From Bacteroidota bacterium (GTDB lineage Bacteria > Bacteroidota > Bacteroidia > B-17B0 > Aurantibacillaceae), in contig JADJSH010000007.1 of NCBI GenBank assembly GCA_016711805.1, forward strand, positions 62,001 through 126,000: 64,000 nucleotides of DNA. The letters are read 5' to 3'. A model generated the notes under the pieces. It saw only the letters and a program-made list of their open reading frames with translations, made no database searches and was not told where the DNA came from. This document shows, in pieces, positions 34,319-43,728 of the stretch (position 1 is its first letter; each line of letters opens with the position of its first letter). A program made the position numbers and the translations under genes.

Positions 34319-36322
34319 TTAATTCTTAACTACTTTACTTGTTTTAAGTACATCACCTTGTTTATTTTTGATTGTAACTGTATAAATACCGTTGGCGTAT
34401 TTCGAAATATCAAATTCTACATGCGTATCAAAAGACTGAGTCAACATTAACTTTCCAGTAATATCAAAAATTTCAACAGATGATTTATCGTTAGTATTCA
34501 TGTATACGTTTAACACATCGGATGTTGGATTTGGTCCTACAAAAACACTAGCAATATCTTGTCCTAATTCAGTAGCACTTAAATTAATATCCTTTGTATT
34601 GGTTCCTACTTTATTTAAAATCCAGTTATTTGGGTCAACGCCGATATTTGTTACAGTTCCAGTTAATGGGAAACTATAATTTTCGATGGTTTGCCTATGA
34701 TATAATCTTATAATCGTATCTGGCTTAGCTGTTCTACTAATTCTGTAATCAACATGAGTCATAAATAAAGGAACAGAAGAAGGAAACGATTGAGTTTGTG
34801 TAGATTTTAAATAAAACACACCGCTACCTTGATTCCATGAAACAGAAAATGTAGGATATCCTTGTCCGTAATACCATTGATTAAAAAACTGGGTGAAATT
34901 CAATCCACTTTGTGCTTCCATAAAGTTTTTAAACTCTATAACAGTTGCAGTACTGCCACCATACGTAGCTTGAAAAGCTCTGATAGCAGGAAAAAACACT
35001 GAGTCATTATTAATTTCATAACGTAACGAATGACAAACTGCACTTCCTTTATCATAAGTTAATCTTGAACTAAATATTCTAGTAGCATTCATGGTATCAG
35101 CATTTGTAAAATAACAACTTCCGCCTGGCTGCGACATCACGCTTGTGTGTACATCTAACATTTTCTGTGTAGCCGTTGTTCCTGTACCTGTCATATATTG
35201 GTGACATAAATACTCAGAATAACTAGCCCACCCTTCGTTAATAAAAATATCTTTCCAAGACGCACAGGTTACATTATCGCCCCACCATTGGTGACCTAAT
35301 TCGTGTGCATCTAATTCAAAATCAAAAAAGCCTAAACTTGTCATGGTTTGATGTTCCATACCTCCACCAAAGGGAGCCATACAATGTCCGTATTTTTCTT
35401 TATGAAAAGGATACATACCAAATAGTTTAGATTGCATTTCGATAGTTGGAACTATTTGATTTAAAGCCGTTTTTTGACTTGCCCAAGCTGTATTATTAAT
35501 AGCGTTGTCATAAATAAAATTTTGAATATAGATGGAATCATTTACTAAATATTGAGGTTTAGCATATAAAATATATGGTTTATATTTTGCTGTTGATACC
35601 GAAATTAAATAATAATCAATAGGATATTTTGATTTCCATTCGTAACGCTTTTTGTTTCCAACGGTAACTACATTTTTTAACAAACCGTTAGATCCTACCA
35701 TATTTGTAGAATCTGTAGTTGCATAAACCCAAGAAGAATCAATTTTATCTCTTAAATCTTGCTTACAAGGAAACCAGTGGTAAGCACATAAACTTTCACT
35801 TAAACTCCAAGTAACTTGATTTCCCCAAGAGCCAGATGTTCCTACATTATAACCATCTCCGATAGCTGCCGCCCCACCGGTAGGCGCTGTGCCTTTATAG
35901 TAGACGATGGCAGTAAATAATTGATTTTGTGCAATAGGAGTTCCAGCAGTTGCTAAGGCTAAACTATCTCTTCGCACAAAATTACGTTTAGCACCGTTTA
36001 CATATACCGAATCGATCGTATGATTTTCGTGAAGCACAAAAGCAAACGAATCTAAAGAAGTTGTAACAACTTTAGCAATACTTTTAACATTACCACTTAC
36101 ATACAAAGTGTTGCGCTCAACATTTATATTTAAATGATAAAATTTTAAATCATACATATTTTCTTTAGGTGCAATAGTGGATTGGGCCGTTTTTGCAACA
36201 GCTGCATTCATGGCCATTTGCTTATTAAAACGTTGTGCTTTATGATCAGCACAATAGTGGGTTTGAGCATTGATAGATGCAAAAGCCGTAAGCGTAAATA
36301 AAAATTGTAATACTTTTTTCAT
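34319..36322 (-). CDS. M1-family aminopeptidase with T9SS type A sorting domain
   Basis: Exported zinc metallopeptidase. The signal peptide (1-19, ending ASINA) is followed by the M1 fold. GGMEHQTMTSLG (residues 320-331) is the exopeptidase-type GxMEN-like motif. The zinc site is HELGHQWW (340-347, HExxH), with the distal Glu363 in FINEGWASYSEY. The last ~80 residues (VFVGPNPTSDVLNVYMN... ANGIYTVTIKNKQGDVLKTSKVVKN) form a type A sorting domain, so it is exported by T9SS to the cell surface or medium. Here GMEHQ replaces the usual GAMEN. Length 667. Confidence 0.93.
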   Translation of the reverse strand: MKKVLQFLFTLTAFASINAQTHYCADHKAQRFNKQMAMNAAVAKTAQSTIAPKENMYDLKFYHLNINVERNTLYVSGNVKSIAKVVTTSLDSFAFVLHENHTIDSVYVNGAKRNFVRRDSLALATAGTPIAQNQLFTAIVYYKGTAPTGGAAAIGDGYNVGTSGSWGNQVTWSLSESLCAYHWFPCKQDLRDKIDSSWVYATTDSTNMVGSNGLLKNVVTVGNKKRYEWKSKYPIDYYLISVSTAKYKPYILYAKPQYLVNDSIYIQNFIYDNAINNTAWASQKTALNQIVPTIEMQSKLFGMYPFHKEKYGHCMAPFGGGMEHQTMTSLGFFDFELDAHELGHQWWGDNVTCASWKDIFINEGWASYSEYLCHQYMTGTGTTATQKMLDVHTSVMSQPGGSCYFTNADTMNATRIFSSRLTYDKGSAVCHSLRYEINNDSVFFPAIRAFQATYGGSTATVIEFKNFMEAQSGLNFTQFFNQWYYGQGYPTFSVSWNQGSGVFYLKSTQTQSFPSSVPLFMTHVDYRISRTAKPDTIIRLYHRQTIENYSFPLTGTVTNIGVDPNNWILNKVGTNTKDINLSATELGQDIASVFVGPNPTSDVLNVYMNTNDKSSVEIFDITGKLMLTQSFDTHVEFDISKYANGIYTVTIKNKQGDVLKTSKVVKN

Positions 36323-36444
36323 TGATACAGTGGTTTTAGTTCGTGATATTTTGATTGTAAAATATTGAATATCTAAGCTAAACTATATAAATGTTAAACG
36401 CACTATATTTTGTCGAAAAATATATAAACGGTAATTTTTATATA

Positions 36445-36452
36445 TAATTTTG
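36445..36452 (+). promoter_or_regulatory. TAATTTTG -7 box before small secreted protein
   Basis: Perfect TAnnTTTG match 18 bp before the ATG at 36471. The region between this gene and the divergent M1 peptidase is otherwise AT-rich with no further signal. Confidence 0.45.
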
Positions 36453-36470
36453 TTTAACCTTTGCTCAATT

Positions 36471-36860
36471 ATGAAATATTTCTGGATTTTTATACTGTTT
36501 TCGTGCTCCTTAGTTCTTGATATACAAAAAGCTTTCGGACAAACTGATACGTTGCATTTGTACCAAGCTTACTATTCTTTTTCGAACGAAGAAAAAGCTG
36601 AATGGACCGCTTTTGAAAATAATTGGAACTATGTAGAATATACTGAACTCAAACAAAAACAAAAGATCAAAAAATTAAATTGCAAAAATTGCGGTAGTTT
36701 TTATGCAGATATTTATTTAGAAATAAATGCCTCTGGAGAGTTAACATCCGTCATATTCAAAAAAGGAAAAATATGCGGAGAAACCATTTTAAACGATGCC
36801 TTAATCAAGATGTTTGAAGAGTCTCTAAAGACACATAATTTCAACTATTTAAAAAAATAA
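36471..36860 (+). CDS. Small secreted protein of unknown function
   Basis: A 129-residue protein with a signal peptide (MKYFWIFILFSCSLVLDIQK, cleavage probably after AFGQ). The mature part is soluble, Lys/Glu-rich, and contains the CKNCG pair near residue 75 followed by ADIYLEINASGELTSVIFKKGKICGE. That last stretch resembles a short TonB-C-like strand-turn-strand, but the similarity is too weak to name. I chose the ATG at 36471; a TTG at 36450 would only add seven residues ahead of the signal. No family recognised. Confidence 0.7.
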   Translation: MKYFWIFILFSCSLVLDIQKAFGQTDTLHLYQAYYSFSNEEKAEWTAFENNWNYVEYTELKQKQKIKKLNCKNCGSFYADIYLEINASGELTSVIFKKGKICGETILNDALIKMFEESLKTHNFNYLKK

Positions 36861-36915
36861 GCAATTTATTGCCAGATTTGGGCATATTTTAAAGTGCTAA
36901 ATTGCCGAAACCTAT

Positions 36916-36923
36916 TAACTTTG
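36916..36923 (+). promoter_or_regulatory. TAACTTTG -7 box before bestrophin gene
   Basis: Perfect TAnnTTTG match, 10 bp before the ATG at 36934. It could drive the bestrophin-hemE pair. Confidence 0.45.
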
Positions 36924-36933
36924 CGCTGCAATT

Positions 36934-37797
36934 ATGGTAACTTATAATCCAAAAGACTGGTTTACATTAATTATACAGTTTCACAAAAGTGATACTTTCA
37001 GAAGACTATTTTGGTCGCTTGTAAGTATAGGCATTTATGCTGCCATTATCGTTTTTTCTGAAGCTCACTTTTTTCATTTAGAAACAAAAAACCCAACGGT
37101 GATGCATTCCATTTTAGGTTTTGTATTATCGATGTTGTTAGTTTTTAGAACTAATTCGGCATACGACCGCTGGTGGGAAGGAAGAAAAGTTTGGGGTAGT
37201 ACCGTCAATAATTCAAGAAATTTGGCATTAAAATTATCTGTGATTTTAGTTCACGAAAAAGATAAACAAGAGATAAAACATTTAATTACAAATTATGTAT
37301 TTGCATTTAAAAATCATTTAAGAGGAAAATATATTCAAGAAGAGTTTACTCCAACAGACAATATCAACTTATCACAATTTGCTGATGCCAATCACAAACC
37401 TAATTTTATTGCAAAATCATTATACGCTAAAATTAATAGCTTATACTTAAATAAGGACATAACTGGAGATCAATTGATTGTTTTAAATGAAGAGTTAAAA
37501 TCGTTTACTGATAACGTGGGCGCTTGCGAACGTATTAAAAACACACCAATTCCTTACTCCTATAATATCTTTTTAAAGAAGATGATATTTTTATATATCA
37601 TGTCATTACCCATATTTTTTGGAAGCGAATTTGGTTACACGACTGTTCCAATTGCGGTTATTGTATTATATGTATTTGCAAGTATTGAATTGATTGCCGA
37701 AGAAATTGAAGATCCATTTGGAGAAGACGATAACGACTTACCATTAGATGATATTTGCGGAAGAATAAAAACAAACTTAAACGATATTTTAAATTAA
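36934..37797 (+). CDS. Bestrophin family (UPF0187) ion channel
   Basis: Inner-membrane channel of the bacterial bestrophin family. It has the characteristic N-terminal helices (FRRLFWSLVSIGIYAAIIVF, about 22-41) and the diagnostic RTNSAYDRWWEGRKVWG (about 70-86). A helical cytoplasmic region follows, then the C-terminal pair FLKKMIFLYIMSLPIFFGSEFGYTTVPIAVIVLYVFASIELIAEEIEDPFGEDDNDLPLD, whose acidic tail (EIEDPFGEDDNDLPLD) is a family hallmark. Bacterial members conduct cations, unlike their animal chloride relatives. Length 287. hemE starts one base after the stop, so they share a transcript, with no obvious functional reason. Confidence 0.92.
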   Translation: MVTYNPKDWFTLIIQFHKSDTFRRLFWSLVSIGIYAAIIVFSEAHFFHLETKNPTVMHSILGFVLSMLLVFRTNSAYDRWWEGRKVWGSTVNNSRNLALKLSVILVHEKDKQEIKHLITNYVFAFKNHLRGKYIQEEFTPTDNINLSQFADANHKPNFIAKSLYAKINSLYLNKDITGDQLIVLNEELKSFTDNVGACERIKNTPIPYSYNIFLKKMIFLYIMSLPIFFGSEFGYTTVPIAVIVLYVFASIELIAEEIEDPFGEDDNDLPLDDICGRIKTNLNDILN

Positions 37798-37798
37798 T

Positions 37799-38818
37799 AT
37801 GTATCAAAACGATTTAATACTTAGAGCAGCAAAAGGCGAACATGTTGAACGTGTGCCTGTTTGGTTAATGCGCCAAGCTGGCCGTATTTTACCTGAATAT
37901 AAAGCAACTCGCTCTCGTGCAAAAAACTTTATTGAGTTTGTCAAAAATCCAGAATTAGCGGCTGAAGTAACCATACAACCAGTTGATATTTTAGGCGTAG
38001 ATGCAGCTATTATTTTTTCGGATATTTTAGTAATTCCAGAAGCAATGGGATTACCTTATCAAATGATTGAAGCTAAAGGTCCAAACTTTGAGAAAACTAT
38101 TAAGTCGCAAAAAGACATTGACGATTTACGTATTGCAGATGCTGGTGATTTAGATTATGTGATACAAGCAATTAAATTAGCTAAAAAAGATTTGAACAAC
38201 CGTGTTCCTTTAATTGGATTTGGTGGTGCTCCATGGACATTGATGGCATACATGGTTGAAGGTAGCGGAAGCAAAACATTCAGTCAAGCAAAAAAATTCT
38301 TCTATCAAGAACCTGCTTTGGCTCATCAATTATTAGAAAAAATTACACAAAGTACGATTGCCTATTTGAAAGCACAAGTTGCAGCTGGGGCTGATATGAT
38401 TCAAATTTTTGATAGTTGGGCCGGCGTTTTAGGACATGAACAATATTTAGAATTTTCTTTAAAATACATTTCAAAAATTTGTGATGCTATTGAACCTTTA
38501 GTTCCAGTTACCGTATTTGCTAAAGATGCACACTTTGCATTAGCGGACATGTCAAAGTTAAACTGTAACACCATTGGTTTAGATTGGACAATTAATCCTC
38601 AAGATGCACGAATTATTATTGGTCACGAAAAAACATTACAAGGTAATGCCGACCCTTGCATGTTATATGCGGATGAAAAAAGCATTGAAGCAACGGCACG
38701 TAAAATGGTAAATGCTTTTGGAAAACAACGCTATATTGCAAACTTAGGTCATGGCTTGTATCCTGATTTAGATAAAAATAAAGTGAAATTCTTTATTGAT
38801 TGCGTGAAAGGATTGTAA
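37799..38818 (+). CDS. hemE: Uroporphyrinogen decarboxylase
   Basis: Haem-pathway enzyme converting uroporphyrinogen III to coproporphyrinogen III. It has PVWLMRQAGRILPEY at residues 21-35, the UROD signature. It also has IFSDILVIPEAMG, GFGGAPWTLMAYMVEG, MIQIFDSWAGVLG, and near the C-terminus GLDWTINPQDARI and ANLGHGLYPD. Length 339 is normal. It ends at a strong terminator and starts one base after the bestrophin gene. Confidence 0.97.
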   Translation: MYQNDLILRAAKGEHVERVPVWLMRQAGRILPEYKATRSRAKNFIEFVKNPELAAEVTIQPVDILGVDAAIIFSDILVIPEAMGLPYQMIEAKGPNFEKTIKSQKDIDDLRIADAGDLDYVIQAIKLAKKDLNNRVPLIGFGGAPWTLMAYMVEGSGSKTFSQAKKFFYQEPALAHQLLEKITQSTIAYLKAQVAAGADMIQIFDSWAGVLGHEQYLEFSLKYISKICDAIEPLVPVTVFAKDAHFALADMSKLNCNTIGLDWTINPQDARIIIGHEKTLQGNADPCMLYADEKSIEATARKMVNAFGKQRYIANLGHGLYPDLDKNKVKFFIDCVKGL

Positions 38819-38846
38819 CATTTCTTTTAAAAAAACTAAATTCTAC

Positions 38847-38883
38847 AACCTATTGTCGTTTCAATTGACAATAGGTTTTTTTA
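38847..38883 (+). terminator. Terminator after hemE
   Basis: 11-bp inverted repeat AACCTATTGTC / GACAATAGGTT with a 9-nt loop, followed by seven Ts. Confidence 0.9.
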
Positions 38884-39071
38884 ATATGAGCGAAATCAAA
38901 ACTTCACTCATTATGAGCTAGTTTTCGCTCAAAAATCAGTCCATTATTTTGACTTAAAGTGTTAAAAACCATACTGATAAGTAATTTTTTAATATATTTA
39001 TCTTACTGATGTAAGAATTACCTTCATTTGTCTTCTGCTCCAAAATTTCGCAAACTATTATTTTAATATTT

Positions 39072-42000
39072 ATGTATAGAAAAACCTACTTACTTTTTAT
39101 AATAATGTTTATCGGTAAGATGACATTAAATGCCGCTGTCATTACTAATACTACTTCGGGCACTTGGTCAGCAACAGCAACTTGGGGAGGAGGAGTTGTT
39201 CCAGGTGCAGGAGATGATGTCATTATTTCAAACGGGAGCACAGTTACTTTAGACGCTAATTATAATTGCTTATCCCTCACTATTAATGCAGGCGTTAATA
39301 ATTCAACACTAGACTTGAATGGTTTTACGTTTAGCGTTACTAATACTATTACCATTAATGCTCCTACAGTTAATAATAATGTGAAACGAATAATTGTTGG
39401 AACAGGAATATTAAATTGTGGCTCTGTTTTTATGACGGCCGGGGGTAGCACAAATAGAGATTGTTTTATTAGTGTATCAACTGGTACCGTTAATGTAACA
39501 GGCAATATTACAATGCTAGGAGCAGCCGATAGAAATTACGTGCTTTTTAGTGGCGCAGGAATTTTAAATATTACTGGAGCTTTTTTAGGAGGCGCTGGAG
39601 GCATTACATTATCTGGAACTTCTACGGTAAATTATAACGCAGCGGGAAATCAAACTATTCGAAATTTTGCTTATGACAATTTAGAACTTTCTAATTCAGG
39701 AACAAAAACGTTAGCCGCTAACGCTACTATTAATAAGAATTTAATTATATCCGGAACTGCTCAATTAGACCCGACAGCAACACCGTTCAATATTACGGTT
39801 GCAGGTAATTGGTCGGTTACTAGCACCAATGCCGATCCATTTATAGAACAAACTTCTAGAGTAACATTTAATGGCTCTACTGCATCGCAAGCTATTGCAA
39901 CTCCATTAGTATCCGAAACATTTTATAATGTAACCATTAATAACTCATTTGGCTCAAGTCCACAATTAGCAACAACATCACACATTAATGTGACTAATGA
40001 TATTGATTGGACCGCGGGCGCATTAGACCTAGCAGGAAAAAATTTAGTGATTACTGGTGGTACTGCTACTTCTGCATTAAGTAATGGAACTGTTATAACG
40101 ACAGTTCCTGGATCATCAATTACAATAACTGACCCAACAGATACCTATACAGTTGATTTTAATAATTTTACAATAGGTACTAATACAACAACTGGTGCTG
40201 TTCCCGTTACAATGACTTCAAATAGTAGTTCCTGGATAGGTTCTAAATTTTATGGGACAACAAATTTCACAAAAACTGGTCCATCGGTTGATGATTTTGC
40301 GGGGGGCAATATTTTTTACGGCCCAAGTTGTTATTTTAAAACAACTGCAGCTGCAGCAAGGTGGAGAATGGGGCATAGTAATCCCAATCCTGATATTTTT
40401 TACAACGCAACATTTGATGCTAACGGAGCTGGCGGCACCAATAATAATTTTATTGTTGGCGCCAATTCTTTTGGCAATGAGTATTATGGAACAACAACAC
40501 TGATTAGTACAACACCAGGAGGTTTTTTTGTTGGACGATCAAACGGAACTGGTAGTGGTAGTAGTCATGTTTTTCATGGTCCAATTGTAGTGAACGTTTC
40601 ATTAAATGGCAATGTTACAATTGGAGATGCAGATGCAACTAACTCTGCAACCGTTACAATCGAAAACACTTTGCAATTAAACTCACTAGCAACCTCTGTT
40701 GGTGATATTTATATTGGCTCAGCAACAGGCTATTCATCTTTAACTTTAACTGGAGCAGGACAAATTATAGATGGAACTATTTTAGGTGCAACCAATATTT
40801 ATTTTAATAGCATTAATCAAACAAATGCATTACCTCTTAGTACAATTAGTACAGCAACTACCAACTCAACCATCTACGTTGGCAACTTAGCGACTTCTGC
40901 GGCAACTAGATGCACATTTAATGGCAACGTCAATTTTACGTCTCCAAATATTGGATTACGCGGCGGAACATTTAACGGCACTAATAATTTTACTGCCAAT
41001 GGAATTTCAACCTTATCAAGTTATGGAGGGAATATATTTAATGGTTCATCTACATTTATAAATAATGGTAGTGGCGATTGGAATTTAGGATATAATGTAG
41101 CCGACGATTTTAATGCAAATGTTATTTTTAATAGAAATAGTTCTGGTATTTTAACTCCTGCTAGTAGAACAAATAGTACATTTTCAGGAAACATATCTAC
41201 TGTTGGATCGAATAGTGTTGTCACTTTTTGTGAATCATCAACCACTGGCACCGTTACTATCGATGGAAATGGCACTCAAACTTTATCTGGTTCTTCAACA
41301 CGCATTCCCATCATCAGAAATTTAGTAATGAACGCAACAGCAAGCGGTTCATTAACTTTAAATGTACCTCTAAATATTTCTTCTACGTTATTGATGACGT
41401 CAGGTAATATTATTGCCACCTCAACTAATAGCATCACATTAACAGATGAAACTGTAACGTCTAATATTGGGAATGCTAATTCATTTATCAACGGCCCTTG
41501 TTATTATAATGTGACCAGCAATGCACTAAATAATTTAACTTTCCCCATAGGTAAAGGCACAAAATGGCGTCCAGTAATTTTAGGAGAAAGAAATAGCGTA
41601 GCTACCTCCATTACATACAAAGCGGAAGTTATTAATACATCCGCGAGATCTTTAGGATATACGTTACCAGCAACAGTTGATACCGTTTCGGATTTTAATT
41701 ATTGGGATGTTGACAGAACTTTAACAAGCACTGGAGCAGCATTGCCAACCCAATCATTAACAGGTACGCAAACCATTACATTGTATTACTTAAATGGTGA
41801 TGAAGTAAAAGATGTTGCAAATTTAAGAATAGTAAAAAACACTTCGGCAGCACCAACTACATGGATAGATATTGGTGGGACAGGTTCGGCAGCACCCTCA
41901 GGATTTATTACCTCCACTTCTGCTCCTTCTGCATTCACAAACTACAGTAGATTCACTCTTGGAGATGCTATCGGCGGTGGAAATCCACTTCCCATAGAAT

Positions 42001-42548
42001 TAATTTCATTTACAGCTACTAAAAAAAATAAAGCGGTGGATGTAACATGGGAAACGGCTGCTGAAATTAATAACGATTATTACCTTGTAGAAAAATCGAA
42101 AAATGGTGTAGATTTTGAACCATTGGGTCAAGTAAAAGGTGCTGGAAATAGTTTAGCTAAATTAAACTACAATATAGTCGATGAAAAACCATACAATGGT
42201 ATTTCATACTATAGATTGAAACAAATTGACTTTGATGAGACTTTTAGCTATTCAAAAATTGAATCCGTTGATTTCAATAATACAAAGGATTTTTCATTTG
42301 ATGTATACCCAAATCCAAATAAAGGAACCAACTTCAATATAGCATTTGAAGGTATTATTAATGAAGAAGTGTTAGTTGTAGTATATGATGTTTCCGGAAA
42401 AGAATCTTTCTCGAAAGTATTAATTACAAACGAAAATGAAAGTTCTGTATTTGTTATTGATCCAACAAAAGCATTGTCTTCAGGAGTTTATATTATCACT
42501 GCAACTTCTAATCAGGAAATTTATAGAAAAAAGTTAATTGTAGAATAA
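39072..42548 (+). CDS. Giant T9SS type A-sorted beta-rich surface protein
   Basis: A 1,158-residue exported protein. The signal peptide (MYRKTYLLFIIMFIGKMTLNA) precedes a Ser/Thr/Gly/Asn-rich body with TTSGTWSATATWGGGVVPGAG and many short beta-strand repeats typical of beta-helix adhesins. Around residue 980 comes the conserved Bacteroidota module PLPIELISFTATKKNKAVDVTWETAAEINNDYYLVEKS. The C-terminus (FDVYPNPNKGTNFNIAFEG... to RKKLIVE) is a type A sorting domain, so it is expected on the cell surface or secreted. No catalytic motif is apparent. It stands alone, with a ~190-bp gap after the hemE terminator. Confidence 0.88.
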   Translation: MYRKTYLLFIIMFIGKMTLNAAVITNTTSGTWSATATWGGGVVPGAGDDVIISNGSTVTLDANYNCLSLTINAGVNNSTLDLNGFTFSVTNTITINAPTVNNNVKRIIVGTGILNCGSVFMTAGGSTNRDCFISVSTGTVNVTGNITMLGAADRNYVLFSGAGILNITGAFLGGAGGITLSGTSTVNYNAAGNQTIRNFAYDNLELSNSGTKTLAANATINKNLIISGTAQLDPTATPFNITVAGNWSVTSTNADPFIEQTSRVTFNGSTASQAIATPLVSETFYNVTINNSFGSSPQLATTSHINVTNDIDWTAGALDLAGKNLVITGGTATSALSNGTVITTVPGSSITITDPTDTYTVDFNNFTIGTNTTTGAVPVTMTSNSSSWIGSKFYGTTNFTKTGPSVDDFAGGNIFYGPSCYFKTTAAAARWRMGHSNPNPDIFYNATFDANGAGGTNNNFIVGANSFGNEYYGTTTLISTTPGGFFVGRSNGTGSGSSHVFHGPIVVNVSLNGNVTIGDADATNSATVTIENTLQLNSLATSVGDIYIGSATGYSSLTLTGAGQIIDGTILGATNIYFNSINQTNALPLSTISTATTNSTIYVGNLATSAATRCTFNGNVNFTSPNIGLRGGTFNGTNNFTANGISTLSSYGGNIFNGSSTFINNGSGDWNLGYNVADDFNANVIFNRNSSGILTPASRTNSTFSGNISTVGSNSVVTFCESSTTGTVTIDGNGTQTLSGSSTRIPIIRNLVMNATASGSLTLNVPLNISSTLLMTSGNIIATSTNSITLTDETVTSNIGNANSFINGPCYYNVTSNALNNLTFPIGKGTKWRPVILGERNSVATSITYKAEVINTSARSLGYTLPATVDTVSDFNYWDVDRTLTSTGAALPTQSLTGTQTITLYYLNGDEVKDVANLRIVKNTSAAPTTWIDIGGTGSAAPSGFITSTSAPSAFTNYSRFTLGDAIGGGNPLPIELISFTATKKNKAVDVTWETAAEINNDYYLVEKSKNGVDFEPLGQVKGAGNSLAKLNYNIVDEKPYNGISYYRLKQIDFDETFSYSKIESVDFNNTKDFSFDVYPNPNKGTNFNIAFEGIINEEVLVVVYDVSGKESFSKVLITNENESSVFVIDPTKALSSGVYIITATSNQEIYRKKLIVE

Positions 42549-42550
42549 TC

Positions 42551-43018
42551 CTACATCTTCTCTAATTGATGATTAGTTAATTTGCAATTTACCCATTCAT
42601 CATCTAAAGTGGCATCATACTTTTTATAAAATTCAATAGCTGGAGTATTCCAATCTAGCACTTGCCATTCCATACGACGAACTTTTTGTTCTTTACTAAC
42701 TTGCACTACTTTATCAAACAACAACTTTCCTAAGCCTTTCCCTCGTTGGGATTCAGTAACAATGATATCTTCTAAAAATAAACATTTTCCTTTCCAAGTA
42801 CTGTATTTATAGTAATATAAAGCTAAGCCAACAATCACATCGTTTTCAAGCGCCACATAAAAATCAAATTGTTTGTCAGTACCAAAGCCCCATTCTGTCA
42901 TTTCTTCAATGGTTACTTCTACTTCATTAGGGGCTTTTTCGTAAACTGCTAATTCTTTTACTAAATTCAATGCAAATGGAATATCTGCTTTTGTGCCAAT
43001 TCTGATTTCTATACTCAT
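42551..43018 (-). CDS. GNAT family N-acetyltransferase, diamine acetyltransferase-like
   Basis: 155-residue acetyl-CoA-dependent transferase. The GNAT core shows FLEDIIVTESQRGKGLGKLLFDKVV, with the pyrophosphate-binding QRGKGLG. The C-terminal EWQVLDWNTPAIEFYKKYDA resembles spermidine/spermine N1-acetyltransferases (WNxxAIxFYxxxGA). The N-terminal LAVYEKAPNEVEVTIEE is also SSAT-like. A polyamine or thialysine substrate is therefore plausible but unproven. It is the last gene of a three-gene minus-strand unit, one base after the unknown gene's stop. Confidence 0.88.
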   Translation of the reverse strand: MSIEIRIGTKADIPFALNLVKELAVYEKAPNEVEVTIEEMTEWGFGTDKQFDFYVALENDVIVGLALYYYKYSTWKGKCLFLEDIIVTESQRGKGLGKLLFDKVVQVSKEQKVRRMEWQVLDWNTPAIEFYKKYDATLDDEWVNCKLTNHQLEKM

Positions 43019-43019
43019 A

Positions 43020-43367
43020 CTATTTAGAATATTGTTCTTTTAAAATTACTTTTTGTAGAATGCGTTTGATGATTAATTCAGCTAAAATTTGTTGGAAGTT
43101 TTTTTCAGGATGACTAGTAGCCTCTTTTTTTATTTGTAGCTCAGTTACATCAATTCTATATAATAGATTTTGAATAGAAGATGAATCTTTTTTTTCAATA
43201 ATCATGACTGATTTCAATACTTCCTGAAAGATATGTTCTAAATTATTTGAATTTAATTGCGGAGCAATATCCGAAAAGCCACTTAATTCAAAATCACGAT
43301 GTAACTGAGTTTTAAATTTCTCAAATAAATCAGGTTTTTGTAAATCCTGTATGCGTTCTATTTCCAT
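43020..43367 (-). CDS. Hypothetical protein between ferredoxin and GNAT genes
   Basis: 115 residues, starting MEIERIQDLQKPDLFEKFKT, Lys/Glu-rich and probably helical, with no signal peptide, cysteine cluster or transmembrane segment. The start overlaps the preceding ferredoxin gene by 10 bases and its stop is one base from the GNAT start, so it is certainly part of that unit. The family is not recognised; an accessory role for one of its neighbours is possible but not shown. Confidence 0.72.
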   Translation of the reverse strand: MEIERIQDLQKPDLFEKFKTQLHRDFELSGFSDIAPQLNSNNLEHIFQEVLKSVMIIEKKDSSSIQNLLYRIDVTELQIKKEATSHPEKNFQQILAELIIKRILQKVILKEQYSK

Positions 43368-43678
43368 TCTTTTAGCAATAACCTTTCTACTGGTCTTTTA
43401 TTTACAATGTGCGATTGCACAATTTCTGTAACATCTTCTTTTTTTACTCCCACGTAAAAAAAACCTTCTGGATAAATGGCAATGGTTGGTCCAAAATCGC
43501 AGATCCCCAAACAACCACTTTTATTAGCGCGAGTTTTTAAGCCAACGTTTAAATCTTTCAACTGTTTTTTAAATTCGGCAACTAGCTCTAATCCGTGTAC
43601 TTCTCCACAACTTAGTTTTTCGGAACCAGTTCGTTGGTTTGTGCAAACAAAAATATGTATATCAAATATTGAAGCCAT
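43358..43678 (-). CDS. (2Fe-2S) thioredoxin-like ferredoxin
   Basis: Small thioredoxin-fold ferredoxin of the (2Fe-2S) type. From MASIFDIHIFVCTNQRT the cysteines fall at 12, 24, 56 and 60 (C-x11-C-x31-C-x3-C), the pattern of this family. CLGICDFGPTIAIYPEGFFYVGV is a characteristic block. I start at ATG 43678; the frame extends to a TTG at 43699 but the ATG gives the standard start. A TAACTTTG box lies 18 bp before it. It overlaps the following unknown gene by 10 bases. Confidence 0.88.
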   Translation of the reverse strand: MASIFDIHIFVCTNQRTGSEKLSCGEVHGLELVAEFKKQLKDLNVGLKTRANKSGCLGICDFGPTIAIYPEGFFYVGVKKEDVTEIVQSHIVNKRPVERLLLKEWK

Positions 43679-43696
43679 AATTGTATTAACTTTAAA

Positions 43697-43704
43697 CAAA
43701 GTTA
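43697..43704 (-). promoter_or_regulatory. TAACTTTG -7 box before ferredoxin gene
   Basis: Minus-strand TAACTTTG, a perfect TAnnTTTG match 18 bp before the ATG at 43678, and covering the alternative TTG start, which supports the shorter start. Confidence 0.45.
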
Positions 43705-43728
43705 CAGCTAAATTGTAATTTATACATC

